A stretch of 64,000 bases of DNA, taken from contig NZ_CP072865.1 of assembly GCF_017948245.1 (NCBI RefSeq), positions 2,009,501 through 2,073,500 of the forward strand, given 5' to 3'. The notes under the pieces are model-generated. The model was not told where the DNA came from. It saw nothing but the letters and a program-made list of their open reading frames with translations, and ran no database searches. Position 1 is the stretch's first letter, and the number at the start of each line of letters is the position of its first letter. This DNA comes from Rhizobium sp. NLR16a. GTDB taxonomy: Bacteria > Pseudomonadota > Alphaproteobacteria > Rhizobiales > Rhizobiaceae. Position numbers and translations under genes: made by a program. Below are positions 37,041 through 46,632 of the stretch, piece after piece.

Positions 37041-37945
37041 GGCCTGCCGCCAAGCGTGACGCCGTCGCGCATCTGAAGACCGTGATGGATCTTTCGGAAC
37101 GGCGGGCCTGCCAGATCATATCCGCCGACCGCAAGATGATCCGTTATCGGCCGAGCCGACCGCCGGAGGTCGAACTGCGGGCAAGACTGCGCGACCTCGC
37201 CAACGAGCGACGGCGTTTCGGCTACCGGCGGCTGTTCGTCCTGCTCAAGCGGGAGGGAGAGCCGTCCGGGGTCAACCGCATCTATCGTCTTTATCGCAAG
37301 GAAGGTCTTTCGGTCCGCAAGCGCAAAGCCAGACGGCGTGCCGTCGGCACCCGTGCGCCGATCCTGGTCGAAGCGAAGGCCAATGCCCGCTGGTCGCTGG
37401 ATTTCGTCCACGACCAGTTTGCCTGCGGAAGGAGGTTTCGCGTGCTCAACATCGTTGATGACGTGACGCGCGAATGCCTGGCGGCAATCCCCGACACATC
37501 AATCTGCGGGCGTCGGGTCGCCCGCGAACTGACGGCGCTTATCGAACGGCGCGGCAAGCCCGGCATGATCGTCTCCGACCACGGCACGGAGTTCACGTCG
37601 AACGCGATCCTCGCCTGGTCAAAGGAGCACAAGGTCGAATGGCACTACATCGCGCCGGGAAAGCCGATGCAGAACGGCTACGTCGAATCCTTCAACGGCC
37701 GCATGCGCGACGAACTGCTGAACGAGAGCCTGTTCTTCGGTCTCGGCCACGCCCGCAGCGCCATTTCCGAATGGGCGGAGGACTACAACAATTTCCGGCC
37801 ACACTCATCGCTCGGATATCAGAGGCCAACTATGCCGGGACTATCGCCGCAACCGGCTCCAACGCTGCGCAAGATGAAGGCTACGCGTTTCCGCCGGTTG
37901 CTCCCACCGCGCCAAATGGCGTATCGAAAACCGCCGGGGCTCTAA
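37034..37945 (+). CDS. IS3-family transposase OrfB (DDE integrase core)
   Basis: A 303-residue protein with an HTH_21 region ([17 protein letters not shown]) and the rve DDE core: [10 protein letters not shown] (first Asp), [11 protein letters not shown] (second Asp) and [16 protein letters not shown] (Glu), ending in the [14 protein letters not shown] signature. The frame is -1 relative to OrfA across the A7 run; the functional transposase is expected to be the OrfAB fusion. All catalytic residues are intact, so it may be active. Confidence 0.93.
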   Translation: MVGPAAKRDAVAHLKTVMDLSERRACQIISADRKMIRYRPSRPPEVELRARLRDLANERRRFGYRRLFVLLKREGEPSGVNRIYRLYRKEGLSVRKRKARRRAVGTRAPILVEAKANARWSLDFVHDQFACGRRFRVLNIVDDVTRECLAAIPDTSICGRRVARELTALIERRGKPGMIVSDHGTEFTSNAILAWSKEHKVEWHYIAPGKPMQNGYVESFNGRMRDELLNESLFFGLGHARSAISEWAEDYNNFRPHSSLGYQRPTMPGLSPQPAPTLRKMKATRFRRLLPPRQMAYRKPPGL

Positions 37946-37988
37946 TCGCCGCTGGATGAAAGTTCAGTGGCAGGTCATGATCAACTCA

Positions 37989-38020
37989 CTCTGACCGCGC
38001 CTTAGATCGGCGCGGTCGGG
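37989..38020. repeat. Hairpin element, second copy inside the island
   Basis: CTCTGACCGCGCC pairs with GGCGCGGTCGG across a short loop. The same palindrome family occurs at 17837-17868 and 46660-46692. Without a following T-run its role is uncertain: transcription terminator, REP-like repeat or recombination scar. It lies 11 bases beyond the IS right end. Confidence 0.5.
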
Positions 38021-38064
38021 GCTCAGCTTCGAATTGGAATATTTCAACGGGGCAAAGTCAGGCG

Positions 38065-38265
38065 GACGACCAAACCCTTTCCCGCCGCACTCATCGCTTG
38101 GTGTCAAACCCCGGCAGACTTCGCCGGGACCATGGCCGAAACCGGCTCCAACGCTACGCAAGATGAAGCTTCGCGTTTCCGTTGCTCACACCGCGCCTGT
38201 TGGCGTATTCAAAACCCCCAGGCTCTAAGTCGTCACTGGGTGAAAGTTCAGCGCAGGCCGAACAT
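38065..38265 (+). pseudogene. Degenerate 3' end of a related IS3-family element
   Basis: Follows the last 200 bases of the intact IS with many changes: PHSSLGVKPRQTSPGP, then PAPTLRKMK, mirrors the orfB C-terminus ([17 protein letters not shown]...[10 protein letters not shown]), and GTGAAAGTTCAGCG resembles the terminal repeat. A further isolated IS-end-like GTGGCAGGTCA occurs at about 38393-38403. The region 37978-38473 therefore holds only IS debris and a hairpin, no gene. Confidence 0.7.
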
Positions 38266-38473
38266 CCCGCCAACTACATTGCCGGTATCGGCCTTTATCG
38301 GCGCGGCGAGTGGTGAACGCGTCCATCTTCCGTTCCCGAAAACCAAAGTGAAGTTGTTGGGATCGACTTCCACGCGTCGGACAGAAACTCTCGGTGGCAG
38401 GTCAGCTGGTAACTAGTTCCAAGCGCGAAACGTCATCTAACTCTTGCTGCCGCATCAGCTCCATTTCTTTCGG

Positions 38474-38815
38474 TTAATGCTCACGGGATATATCGTCTTT
38501 GCTCGACGGCTTCTGCAAAAGAATTTTAAGTTTTTCTTCGACAACGCGCTGGAATTCCCGGGCATACGCCTCAAATTCGCTTTTGTCTGCTCCCATATCC
38601 ACACATCCGTCCCTCCACCACAACATCAAGATTGGAAGGTCCCAGATCAACAGTGCCACTTCCATTTTCTCACTATCACTATACGCAGCAGCATCAAGAT
38701 GACGTATCTTCTCAATGGCTCTCACGGCTTCAATCTTTATAAAAGCCATCTTCCGGATGTTATAGAAGAAGCCACCGCGACTGAATTCCTGTTGAATTTG
38801 TTCAGCAAACCTCAT
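38474..38815 (-). CDS. Immunity protein candidate for the ART-like Rhs toxin
   Basis: A 113-residue helical protein ([55 protein letters not shown]) with no recognised domain. Its ATG overlaps the stop of rhs2 (ATGA, 38812-38815) and is preceded by GGGGGAGGG, arguing for tight co-translation. Position alone makes it the cognate immunity gene. It is unrelated to the immunity candidate of rhs1, consistent with the two tips being different. Confidence 0.65.
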   Translation of the reverse strand: MRFAEQIQQEFSRGGFFYNIRKMAFIKIEAVRAIEKIRHLDAAAYSDSEKMEVALLIWDLPILMLWWRDGCVDMGADKSEFEAYAREFQRVVEEKLKILLQKPSSKDDISREH

Positions 38816-41800
38816 CGTTTGCCCTCCCCCATTTTCCAGCCATTGGCGCCTCTCATAATTCCGACAATAGCCGCTGCGGGCACGTATCTCTCGATTAAGA
38901 CTTCCTGATCTGCGATAGCAAGGCTGTCAGTTTTTGGATTCCCAGTGCCGCCTTGGGAATAATCAAAGTGTCTGCTCGGAACACGGTTCAGATCAATAGC
39001 AACCACCGTATCCGATGGCGCTCTTCCGCTGGCCGCATATTCTTGCGCTACGGCTAGCGATTTAGACGTCGAAATATACTGGCTCCGCTCCTGTCCGTCG
39101 TCAGCAATATGATAGCTCGGGTCGAGTTGGGCAAGGGGATCTTTCGCCATCAGACCTGTTGCGAGATAGGGCACTTCGTCTTGCCGAAGCCCTCGATAGA
39201 CAAGACGCTTGTTGGCTTCTTCCTGCGCCTTAGTCGCGGTCGAGGTTGTCGTTGCGAGAAGTGCTGCAGTGGTAGTTGCTGCGACAGCCATTGCTGGGGA
39301 GCCCGATGGTCCCGCCGCAGCAAACGTCCTTGCTCCTGCGGCCGATCGAGCTACAGATTGCCCTGTCGTTCCACCAAAAAAACTCTCCAGTGCGCGCAAA
39401 GCATTCCCAATTGTTTCGGAGAATGTCTTCATTCCAACGTTCCCGACCGTACCACCTATATGCCCATTCGGATCGCTTTTATTGACGGGATCATTTTCGG
39501 AGTAGCTGTAGCGGTTTGTGCCGACGCCTTCCTTGGTCGGGTCCCAGTCATCCGGCGAGATGAACCGCCCGAAGGCCGGATCGTAGTATCTGGCATTGAG
39601 GTACATCAGCCCGGTTTCGGCATCGAAGCGTTCGCCGATATAGCTCTTCTTGGTCTGGAAGCTGGTGTTGGTGGCTTCGCCATAGGCGGCATAGCCGGTC
39701 TGCTCGACCCGGTAGCCGCTTTCGTTGGTCACCTGCCGCACCGAGGCGAGATGATCGCGGTGCAGGAAGAACTTGTCCTGCTCGGTGCTGCCTGATGTGA
39801 CGACGATCTTGGCGTCTGGATGCGGATAAAGGGTGTAGATGTCGGTGCCGGGCGTCGAGCGGTCGATCTCGACATTGGCGTCGGGATAGAGGGTCGTGCC
39901 GAAGCCCCAGCTCTTCTTCACCCGGGCGCCGTCCGGGCCATAGGCGAAGCTCACCGTGGCGCCGTCCTGGGTGACGCTCGCCAGCCGGTTGGCGCCGTCC
40001 CAGCTCAGCGTGCGGCTACCATCCGAGACCATGTTGCCGTTGGCGTCATAGTCGATGGTCTTGGCACCGATCTGCGTTGCCGCATGCGGGCGGATCGCCG
40101 ATGCCGTCGTCGGATAGACATAGCTGCCGACCCGCGTGCGGGAGAGAAGATTGTGATTGGTGTCGTAGCTGTAGGTCTCGTCGAGGCTGTTGTCGCCGGC
40201 ATTGTCGGCGCCGGTCAGGCGAGAGAGATCGTCATAGCCATAGGTCCAGTTGTCGTTGGCTGCCAGGCCGGTGATGGTCTTGATCCGGCCGAGTTTGTCA
40301 CGGCTGTACTGATTGTCCATCAGCACCGTCGTGCCCTTCGCCGTCGTCACCCGCTCCAGCCAGCGTCGCGTCGGCGAATAGGCGAAGGTCGTCTTTACGC
40401 CATTGATGTAATTGATCGTCTGCGTCTGGCCGTCGGCCTCGTAGCTGGTCGAGTCGATCAGTCCCGGGATCCTGGAAAGCAGGTCGGCGTCGTTATAGAG
40501 CCAGGGCAAGGTCCGCTTGCCGACGACGATGTTGGCAGGCTGATAACCGATCGCCGTGGTCTTGCCGGTCGGGCCATGCTCGACGGTGGTCGTGCTCGCC
40601 ACGCCGTCGATGACCGCCCGGGTGATGACCTTGTCGCCGGCACCGTTATAGAAACGGGTGTAGGTCAGCGTCGCATTGGCGTTCTCGGCCTTGGTCAGCA
40701 TGCCGGCATTGTGCGACGAACCGGTGGCGGCCGGCTCGTCATAGCTGTTCTCAGCCAGCAGGGTCGGCACCGTCGCACCCGGTTCCGTCACCTCCTTGCG
40801 GGTGACCCGGCCCATCTGGTCGTAGGCGATCGTCGTCACCGCGCCGCGCGCATCCGTCTGGCGGATCAGCCGGCCGGCATCATCATAGGCATAGGACCAG
40901 TTGCCGAGATCCGGATCGCTTGCCGTCAGCCGGTTGCCGAGCAGGTCGTAGGTATAGGTCCATTGCGCGCCCTTCGGGTCGCGCACCCCCAGCAGACGGC
41001 CGAGCGGGTCGTAGCTGCGGTTTTCCGTGACCCAGTTCGCGCCGAGCTGCGACTGCAGGGCAATGACATTGCCGTCCGCATCGGCATAGCTGCGATGCGG
41101 ATGGTTTTCCTCGTCGGTCATGACCGTTAGCGACACCGGCAGCCTGGTGACGTCGGTCACAAGTGCCGACTGCGCCGCATATTGATAGAGCTTCTGGCTG
41201 GTGTCGGGATTGACCTGCTTGATCACCCGGTCCTGCCAGTCATAGCTGTTGGTCGTCCATTGTATCGTCTCAGGCTCGGTCGCGGCGGCCTTGAATCGGA
41301 CAAGTGATGTCTTCTGCACGTTCCCACGCGCATCATAGGCGGTCTCGGTGATGCGAACCGGTCCGGTGGCAGACGCCCCGGGCGTCTCCACCTGCCAGGG
41401 CCGGCCGAGGCCGTCATAATAGGTGCGGCTGAAGACCTCGCCTGTCCCGTTGGTCCGCGGCGAAGAGGTCACCACCGCCTGTGTCGTCGGGCTGCCCTCG
41501 TTCTCATAGCGGGTGTTGAGGTAATTGCCCGATCCGGCATTCACATAGCCATAGGGCCGGCAATAGGCGTCATAGGTGAAGGTCTCGACGATGCCGTTCC
41601 AGTCGGTCTTCGTCGCCGGCAGCCCGCAGACCAGATCGTAGGTGGTCGTGCTGGTGAAGCGGCTGTCACCCGTCAGGGCGCCATTGGCGAAGTAGCGCGG
41701 CGCCCGTTCCGCCACCGGGTAAAGATGATAGGTGGCGTCGTAGTCCCATTCGCTGCGGTTGCCGAGCGCATCGGTCTCGGCAATCCGGTTGCCGTAGGCA

Positions 41801-44800
41801 TCGTAAGCGTAGCTGGTCGGCGACACCCGCGGTGTGCTGCCGACGCTCATATAGGCAAGCTTCTGCGTCAGGTTGCCCTTGACCGGCGGCGTCGCAACCG
41901 CCGTCGCATCGTCATAGAGATATTCCTCTTTGCTGCCGATCGGCGACGCGGCATCGACACCGAGACGAACCGTCTTCGAAGTCGGCAGCCCAACAATGTA
42001 AGCGGAGGTGTTCGGGGCGAAGGTGAAGGTCGTCGTCTTCTCGTCGCCGGTGGTGTTCACATTCTCCGTGCCGGCGGCATCCACCGTGCGGCCGCGATCC
42101 TTGATCTCGGTTACATTGCCATAGGCGTCGAAACTGCGTTCCGTCCGCAGGTAGGCCGTCGTGCCCCCCTCCGTCAGCTTCGTTGTCGTCGCAATGTTTC
42201 TGGCCTTGTAAGGCTTCGAGGCGATGCTGGCGTCATAGGTTTCGGTGATCGTCTTGGATGCCGTGTTCGCCGAGTTGCGCAAAACCGTGGTGTCCGGCAA
42301 TCCGTAGCTCGCCAGATCCTGTCGGTACGTCGTCACGACGATCGGAGCGGCGGTATCTCCAGCTAGGATTGGTTTGGTCGTGCTGACGGTGCGATAACCC
42401 AGGAACTTCCGGGCGGCCGGATTGTAGAGACCCCCGGAATAAGAATAGCTGGTGGCGGCAGAGTTTCCGCGTCCATCGGCGACGGTCACCTTCGTCACCG
42501 GATGCATGACGACCGGCATGAAGCTGTTGGTAAAGCTCGTCGAAGGGGCGTAGTTGACCGAAATCGTCCCACCCGTTTCTAAGGTGACGGTCCGCAAGAG
42601 ATTCGGGTTGCCCGGACCGGCATTGGAAATGACAGTGTCCGTCTGGGAAGCGACGAAGTCGGGAAGGCCATCGCCATTGAAGTCACCCGACAGACCGGAA
42701 CCGCGCTGCAGGAAAGGCGAGATGACGAGACTGTTGCCGGAGCTTCCAAACCAAAGGCCATAGGCTCTGAGGTCCTTGAAGGGATCGGTGTCCTTTCGAT
42801 CCTTGGCGGCGACAACGTCGACCTTGCCGTCATTGTCCATGTCGCGCAGGATCGGCGTGCCCTCAAGTGCCAGGCCGCTTGCAACCTGGATGAAGCTATA
42901 GCCAGTCCCGAGCCAGACCGTTGCCACGTAGCTCCCCGATCCGGACGGCGTCGCCTTGACAACGTCGGTTGTGCCATCGCCATTCATATCCGCAAGGGCG
43001 CAGTAATAGGACGCGGAACTGCAGTCAACGCCCATCGCCTGGCCGGTAAACGAGCTGCCGCCGGCGTATTTGTACGCGCTGAGAATCTGGCCTCTGACGT
43101 AACCCTGGCGACCGCCGCCAGAAAAATCTGCAACACCGCGAATATAATCGCCGACATTGAAGAGCTGATCGTATCCATCGCCGTCCGGATCCACGGACGC
43201 GTTCTTGACTGTATTAGAACCGTCGTAATCCGTGGGAATGGCGTTACAGACAGCAGTATTGGCGTTCGGGCACAGCGAAGTCGACACGTTCAACGAGGCA
43301 TCGGTTGTGATAATGCCGCTAACACGGGTCTTGTCGATAATGCTGCATCTGTTTCGCACGTTATAGGTAAATGCGAGATCCTTGGTCAGCTTTCCCGACA
43401 CAAAACGGCCGCCGAAATAGTTCGGAACCAGCGCTCCCTCGTAACAAGAATTCGTTGGAACAGCGATAGTCGACGTGCCGGCGACAGCGCCGGTGCCGCT
43501 AAATTTCGTCAACGTAAATTTGAGGGGGTCAGCCACATAGGTACGCAAACCGGAATCATAGTGATAAGCGAGAAAGGATCCATAAAACTCGTCTCTGCCA
43601 TCGAAATTCAGATCGCCGATTTGCCGGGAGAGGAAATAGGAGAGCTGCTTGGCGCCATCTCCAGGCGTTAGCGCCGGGAACTGATTGTTCAGCCGCGTGT
43701 AGCTGTAGTTGATGTTGTCATAGACCATCGACCGTATGGTCTTATGGGTCCCACTGGTGATGTTGGTATTCGAATCGACGACCAAATCGCGGCCATAACG
43801 ATCGACACGCACAAGGCGGGATGCGTTCGAAAAGGGCGCCTGATTGTAAAAGAGGGCGTAGCCGCCACTGAGGCCGGCTTCGGCAGCCACGCTATAAGCG
43901 ACGGATTTCAACCGGTAACGGTTCCATGTAATCCCCGAACCATTGGCCACCGGCTGATAGTCAGGCCGAGGCTCGTAGCCGAACGTAATATAGGAGCGGC
44001 TGTCGTATTCGATCCGCGTCGGATAACAGGTGGGAATATCAGGGCAGGTATAGAAATAAGTCACCCGATTGCCGTTCGGATCCACCACCGAGGTGGGCAA
44101 ATAACGCCCGCGCCAATTAGGATCACTATGTGGTGCGTTGGCAATTTCCGCCACAGACTGGAAGGTCGTCAACACCCCTTTATTGTCTGTAACTGTCCAT
44201 CTGTTGGAACTGAGAATAATCCGCTGAGACGACTCATGTTCGGTTGTATGCGTCGATCCGGGCTGGCAGCTGGACGCAGCCGAACAGGCAACGAGAGGTT
44301 CGCCGTTCAGCACATAAACGTCACTGGCGTCACTCCATGTCGGGACGCCGCCACCGGGACTTTCCCGCTCAATGACATCGAGGCCGTCGAGACCCCAGCC
44401 GTATCCAAGCCAGCCTTGATACAGGCCGCCGAGCCGAGACTTGCGCGCCGAATTGTAACGAAGCGTCAGCCTGGGAGCAATATCGTAATAATCCGGCAGG
44501 TCGAGGCTGATGAGCTGTGTGAATGATCCATTGCTGGAGATTTGCGGAACCGATGCTTTCTCGGGCGCATTGACCGCAGCCGAATCCGGCTGGACTGTCG
44601 TGGCCGTCGCCGCTAGCGTGGTGGCGCCTGCCGCTTGCGTCGTATTCGACTCAGCCGACGAAGCCGCGTCCTTGGCCTGCCCGTCAACCGTCAGCGTCTC
44701 ACCGTCGGCGGCGCCTTCGGCCGGCGCCAGACCTCCCTTGCCGAGCGTGGTTCGGTCGACCGTCTTATCTGGTTGCGAGGAAGCGTCAGCGGTGGAGGTG

Positions 44801-45000
44801 AGATTGGACGTTGCTGGAGCCTCGGTGGCTTTCGCGCCGAGGCCGGCCGTGCTTCCATTGCCAAGGCCACTGCCACTGGTTTTGGCGGTATCGGCCGCAA
44901 CCGCGGTTCCGACAACCGCGGAGTTTATGCCCGGCGCGACAGACAACGCAAAGAGAACCGCTGCAGCCGAAGCCGCAACACGCAAACGAAACTGACGCAT
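38812..45000 (-). CDS. Giant secreted SpvB/FG-GAP/Rhs polymorphic toxin with ART-like tip (Rhs2)
   Basis: A 2,062-residue protein built like Rhs1: Sec signal peptide (1-36, GTAVAA), an SpvB-like domain ([19 protein letters not shown]), FG-GAP-type loops ([44 protein letters not shown]), Rhs repeats and core ending at SDPNGHIGG (about 1,850). The tip of about 210 residues has an Ala-rich hydrophobic segment. A region with the R-S-E layout of ADP-ribosyltransferases follows: VYRGLR (Arg1936), YISTSKS (1977-1979) and DQEVLIE (Glu2033). ART activity is inferred from this pattern only. GGGGA precedes the ATG. The N-terminal third differs from Rhs1 at about half the positions, while the core is nearly identical. 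Confidence 0.88.
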   Translation of the reverse strand: MRQFRLRVAASAAAVLFALSVAPGINSAVVGTAVAADTAKTSGSGLGNGSTAGLGAKATEAPATSNLTSTADASSQPDKTVDRTTLGKGGLAPAEGAADGETLTVDGQAKDAASSAESNTTQAAGATTLAATATTVQPDSAAVNAPEKASVPQISSNGSFTQLISLDLPDYYDIAPRLTLRYNSARKSRLGGLYQGWLGYGWGLDGLDVIERESPGGGVPTWSDASDVYVLNGEPLVACSAASSCQPGSTHTTEHESSQRIILSSNRWTVTDNKGVLTTFQSVAEIANAPHSDPNWRGRYLPTSVVDPNGNRVTYFYTCPDIPTCYPTRIEYDSRSYITFGYEPRPDYQPVANGSGITWNRYRLKSVAYSVAAEAGLSGGYALFYNQAPFSNASRLVRVDRYGRDLVVDSNTNITSGTHKTIRSMVYDNINYSYTRLNNQFPALTPGDGAKQLSYFLSRQIGDLNFDGRDEFYGSFLAYHYDSGLRTYVADPLKFTLTKFSGTGAVAGTSTIAVPTNSCYEGALVPNYFGGRFVSGKLTKDLAFTYNVRNRCSIIDKTRVSGIITTDASLNVSTSLCPNANTAVCNAIPTDYDGSNTVKNASVDPDGDGYDQLFNVGDYIRGVADFSGGGRQGYVRGQILSAYKYAGGSSFTGQAMGVDCSSASYYCALADMNGDGTTDVVKATPSGSGSYVATVWLGTGYSFIQVASGLALEGTPILRDMDNDGKVDVVAAKDRKDTDPFKDLRAYGLWFGSSGNSLVISPFLQRGSGLSGDFNGDGLPDFVASQTDTVISNAGPGNPNLLRTVTLETGGTISVNYAPSTSFTNSFMPVVMHPVTKVTVADGRGNSAATSYSYSGGLYNPAARKFLGYRTVSTTKPILAGDTAAPIVVTTYRQDLASYGLPDTTVLRNSANTASKTITETYDASIASKPYKARNIATTTKLTEGGTTAYLRTERSFDAYGNVTEIKDRGRTVDAAGTENVNTTGDEKTTTFTFAPNTSAYIVGLPTSKTVRLGVDAASPIGSKEEYLYDDATAVATPPVKGNLTQKLAYMSVGSTPRVSPTSYAYDAYGNRIAETDALGNRSEWDYDATYHLYPVAERAPRYFANGALTGDSRFTSTTTYDLVCGLPATKTDWNGIVETFTYDAYCRPYGYVNAGSGNYLNTRYENEGSPTTQAVVTSSPRTNGTGEVFSRTYYDGLGRPWQVETPGASATGPVRITETAYDARGNVQKTSLVRFKAAATEPETIQWTTNSYDWQDRVIKQVNPDTSQKLYQYAAQSALVTDVTRLPVSLTVMTDEENHPHRSYADADGNVIALQSQLGANWVTENRSYDPLGRLLGVRDPKGAQWTYTYDLLGNRLTASDPDLGNWSYAYDDAGRLIRQTDARGAVTTIAYDQMGRVTRKEVTEPGATVPTLLAENSYDEPAATGSSHNAGMLTKAENANATLTYTRFYNGAGDKVITRAVIDGVASTTTVEHGPTGKTTAIGYQPANIVVGKRTLPWLYNDADLLSRIPGLIDSTSYEADGQTQTINYINGVKTTFAYSPTRRWLERVTTAKGTTVLMDNQYSRDKLGRIKTITGLAANDNWTYGYDDLSRLTGADNAGDNSLDETYSYDTNHNLLSRTRVGSYVYPTTASAIRPHAATQIGAKTIDYDANGNMVSDGSRTLSWDGANRLASVTQDGATVSFAYGPDGARVKKSWGFGTTLYPDANVEIDRSTPGTDIYTLYPHPDAKIVVTSGSTEQDKFFLHRDHLASVRQVTNESGYRVEQTGYAAYGEATNTSFQTKKSYIGERFDAETGLMYLNARYYDPAFGRFISPDDWDPTKEGVGTNRYSYSENDPVNKSDPNGHIGGTVGNVGMKTFSETIGNALRALESFFGGTTGQSVARSAAGARTFAAAGPSGSPAMAVAATTTAALLATTTSTATKAQEEANKRLVYRGLRQDEVPYLATGLMAKDPLAQLDPSYHIADDGQERSQYISTSKSLAVAQEYAASGRAPSDTVVAIDLNRVPSRHFDYSQGGTGNPKTDSLAIADQEVLIERYVPAAAIVGIMRGANGWKMGEGKR
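39494..41983 (-). repeat. 2.49-kb near-identical Rhs core block, copy 2
   Basis: Partner of 19207-21696. It encodes the YD repeats and core of rhs2 up to FISPDDW...[10 protein letters not shown]. The boundary on the N-terminal side is sharp, at the [10 protein letters not shown] codons. The two blocks are 20.3 kb apart in direct orientation and could recombine, deleting the whole T2SS cluster between them. Confidence 0.9.
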
Positions 45001-45073
45001 GAATCCCCGGATGAATCAAGACGTACTGAAATTTCCACTCTCTAAAGTCGAAAATATTTAAGAACGCAAGTAG
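45001..45073 (-). promoter_or_regulatory. Conserved leader/promoter segment of rhs2
   Basis: Counterpart of 24750-24823. Similarity ends at GCAAGTAG, and the TGCAAC half-sites found upstream of rhs1 are missing here. If those sites matter, rhs2 shares the core promoter but not the distal control. Confidence 0.45.
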
Positions 45074-45369
45074 ACAAGTGTGAGGTTCAAGAAATAATTC
45101 TCAATCATCAACAGCTGAGGTATTGATCGCATCTGAAGATAAGTTCAAGGAGATGCGGGTGAACGATGCAAGTTCATCGGACGCCAAGCACAGAGAAGAG
45201 AGAATCCCCATAAGATTCGATGCAGGAGTCGGGGCTGAAAGCTTTGCTGTTTCGGCAATCTTGGGACCGACTCTGCAGCGGAGCCAAACGACGGGGAGTC
45301 GGCGGAAACGAGGACGTTGACCGAGATGGGATTCGGATCGATCTGTCGCTTATCGGTTGAAATTGAACT
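45074..45369. other. Gap between rhs2 and the toxin-antitoxin pair
   Basis: About 300 bases with no convincing gene. A 65-codon open frame on + (45123-45320) has no recognisable similarity, no clear ribosome site and a composition like the surrounding non-coding DNA. Confidence 0.5.
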
Positions 45370-45744
45370 TCATCCCGGCAGTGCGTAGCGTGTCAGCACG
45401 GCCTGGCCATCTTCGATCGCAATCTCTATGGCTTCGTTCACGATCTCCTGGGCGTCGGCGAGCTCTTGCACAACAGCCAGGAACAATTCCCGCTGCAGTG
45501 CCGGCAGCACCTGAGGAACGATGATGACCAGGCCGGCATGCAATTCCTCTTTTGCGTAGAGTTTCCGGAAGTCGCGCGCGTTGTTCGTCACGAAGGTGAA
45601 ATCACCCGCGACAATGCGAGGCATCAGATCCCAGTCGGTCTCGCCGCTTAGGCCAAGCCAGTTGACGTGAAAGCAGTCGTGCCCGTGATCTTGAGCCACG
45701 GCCACGAGCGATGTGTGCAGGCATTCATCGATCAGGAACTTCAC
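45370..45744 (-). CDS. PIN-like toxin, DUF5615 (VapC45-like)
   Basis: A 124-residue protein of the PIN-like DUF5615 family. The N-terminal acidic motif FLIDECLH, the central WLGLSGETDWDLMPRI and FVTNNARDFRKLY give the acidic cluster expected of a metal-dependent RNase. The listed start is GTG at 45744, overlapping the antitoxin stop (GTGA). Antitoxin-first order with overlap is classical for VapBC-type modules. It sits near the right end of the island and may stabilise it. Confidence 0.85.
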   Translation of the reverse strand: MKFLIDECLHTSLVAVAQDHGHDCFHVNWLGLSGETDWDLMPRIVAGDFTFVTNNARDFRKLYAKEELHAGLVIIVPQVLPALQRELFLAVVQELADAQEIVNEAIEIAIEDGQAVLTRYALPG

Positions 45745-46370
45745 GAAGTCGTGCCCGAGGATTTCCGGGACCCAGTCGTGGCGAGACGCAAACTCTTCAC
45801 GGCCTTCACCTTCAGTCCCTGTTCCGACAGCTTCTTCGGCCGCCCTCGGGCCGGGTGAGCTGCCGTCCAGATTTCGGCGAGTTCCACCATCCGGGCCGTG
45901 ACGGAAGGGTAACCCTCGACGATTTCTTCGGTAGTGGCGCCCTGCTGCTTCATCGCCGCGATCATGCGCACCGGAACTCGGGTTCCTTTGAATGCCGGCT
46001 CGCCACCGACGACCCCTTTGGTGCTTCGGATCGCGCGTTCGGCTTCTCGAAGGGTCTCTGCCCGCGCAGCCAGTTGCTCCCTTGCCCGCGCCACGTCGAC
46101 GATTAGATAATCGTCTGCCCTCACCGTATCCGCATCAGGATTCTCGTCGATCGTTTCGAACAAGCGTTTGCGGCGCTCCGCAGAGAGGATCGATCCCACA
46201 CCATACCAGAGCTTCAGGCGGAGCAGGTCGTCATCCGAAAGTTCTCGGCCAGCGCGGCCAAAATGTGCCTTGACGATCCGCTTGTCGATTGCATTATGGA
46301 CCGACTTTACAGCAATCTCACTGACAGCTGCTGCTTCGGCGGGCGTGTAGGCGCGTGATGTAGCAACCAT
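45741..46370 (-). CDS. DUF433 antitoxin with N-terminal HTH (VapB45-like)
   Basis: A 209-residue protein with an N-terminal MerR/HTH-like segment (RAYTPAEAAAVSEIAVKSVHNAID) and a C-terminal DUF433 domain (GVVGGEPAFKGTRVPVRMIAAM, EEIVEGYPSVTARMVELAEIW). The pairing with a DUF5615 toxin matches VapB45-type antitoxins. ATG 46370 is chosen because GGAG lies seven bases upstream; the ATG at 46376 is too close to it. A perfect palindrome overlaps the ribosome-binding site and probably serves autorepression. Confidence 0.85.
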   Translation of the reverse strand: MVATSRAYTPAEAAAVSEIAVKSVHNAIDKRIVKAHFGRAGRELSDDDLLRLKLWYGVGSILSAERRKRLFETIDENPDADTVRADDYLIVDVARAREQLAARAETLREAERAIRSTKGVVGGEPAFKGTRVPVRMIAAMKQQGATTEEIVEGYPSVTARMVELAEIWTAAHPARGRPKKLSEQGLKVKAVKSLRLATTGSRKSSGTTS

Positions 46371-46374
46371 AATC

Positions 46375-46392
46375 ATTCTCCTTCAGGAGAAT
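46375..46392. promoter_or_regulatory. Palindromic operator candidate at the VapBC-like promoter
   Basis: ATTCTCCT-TC-AGGAGAAT is an 8-bp perfect inverted repeat covering the antitoxin ribosome-binding site and lying next to an AT-rich ATATATAT stretch. Antitoxins of this class usually repress their own operon through such sites; that role is inferred. Confidence 0.5.
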
Positions 46393-46494
46393 ATATATTG
46401 AGCGAAGGTTGGCGTAAAGACCGATTGCAATTTCGGCTATCACGAGCGATGGCAGCTTCACTTTTTCGGCCGCCGTTTCAACAAACAGAGGCCT

Positions 46495-46632
46495 CTATTT
46501 CCAAAACGGTTGCAGGTGATCCACGACGTCGATGCTCGCGTTATAAACGCTGCGTTCCAGCGAACTGATATAGGTACGATCGATGCCTGCTTGATGTGCG
46601 AGCTCCTCTTGCGACAGGCCTTTTGGGGACAG
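46495..46632 (-). pseudogene. Truncated XRE-family HTH regulator remnant
   Basis: Read on the minus strand from about 46632, one frame gives PKGLSQEELAHQAGIDRTYI, then SSLERSVYNASIDVVDHL and a stop. This is the canonical Cro/CI helix-turn-helix, without its first helix and start codon. The truncation coincides with the right boundary repeat of the island (46632), so the gene was cut when the island end formed or was brought in truncated. The rest of 46393-46698 shows no gene. Confidence 0.7.

Larger units (their letters stand above)
36711..37977 (+). mobile_element. IS3-family insertion sequence, IS407-like group
   Basis: A complete 1,267-bp element. Terminal inverted repeats begin TGACCTGCCAC at 36711 and end GTGGCAGGTCA at 37977, with partial pairing further inward (TCCAG, ATTAGAG). 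It contains overlapping orfA and orfB joined by an A7 slippery stretch. Flanking bases (GCTCG before, TGATC after) show no 4-bp target duplication, unlike a fresh insertion, suggesting adjacent deletion or recombination. Confidence 0.9.

Noticed and set aside
36701..37987. Target-site duplication of the IS407-like element
   Set aside because: Bases on the two sides (GCTCG and TGATC) do not match for 3-5 positions, so no duplication can be claimed.
45123..45320. 65-codon open frame upstream of rhs2
   Set aside because: No family, no ribosome site, located in the upstream region of rhs2; not supported as a gene.
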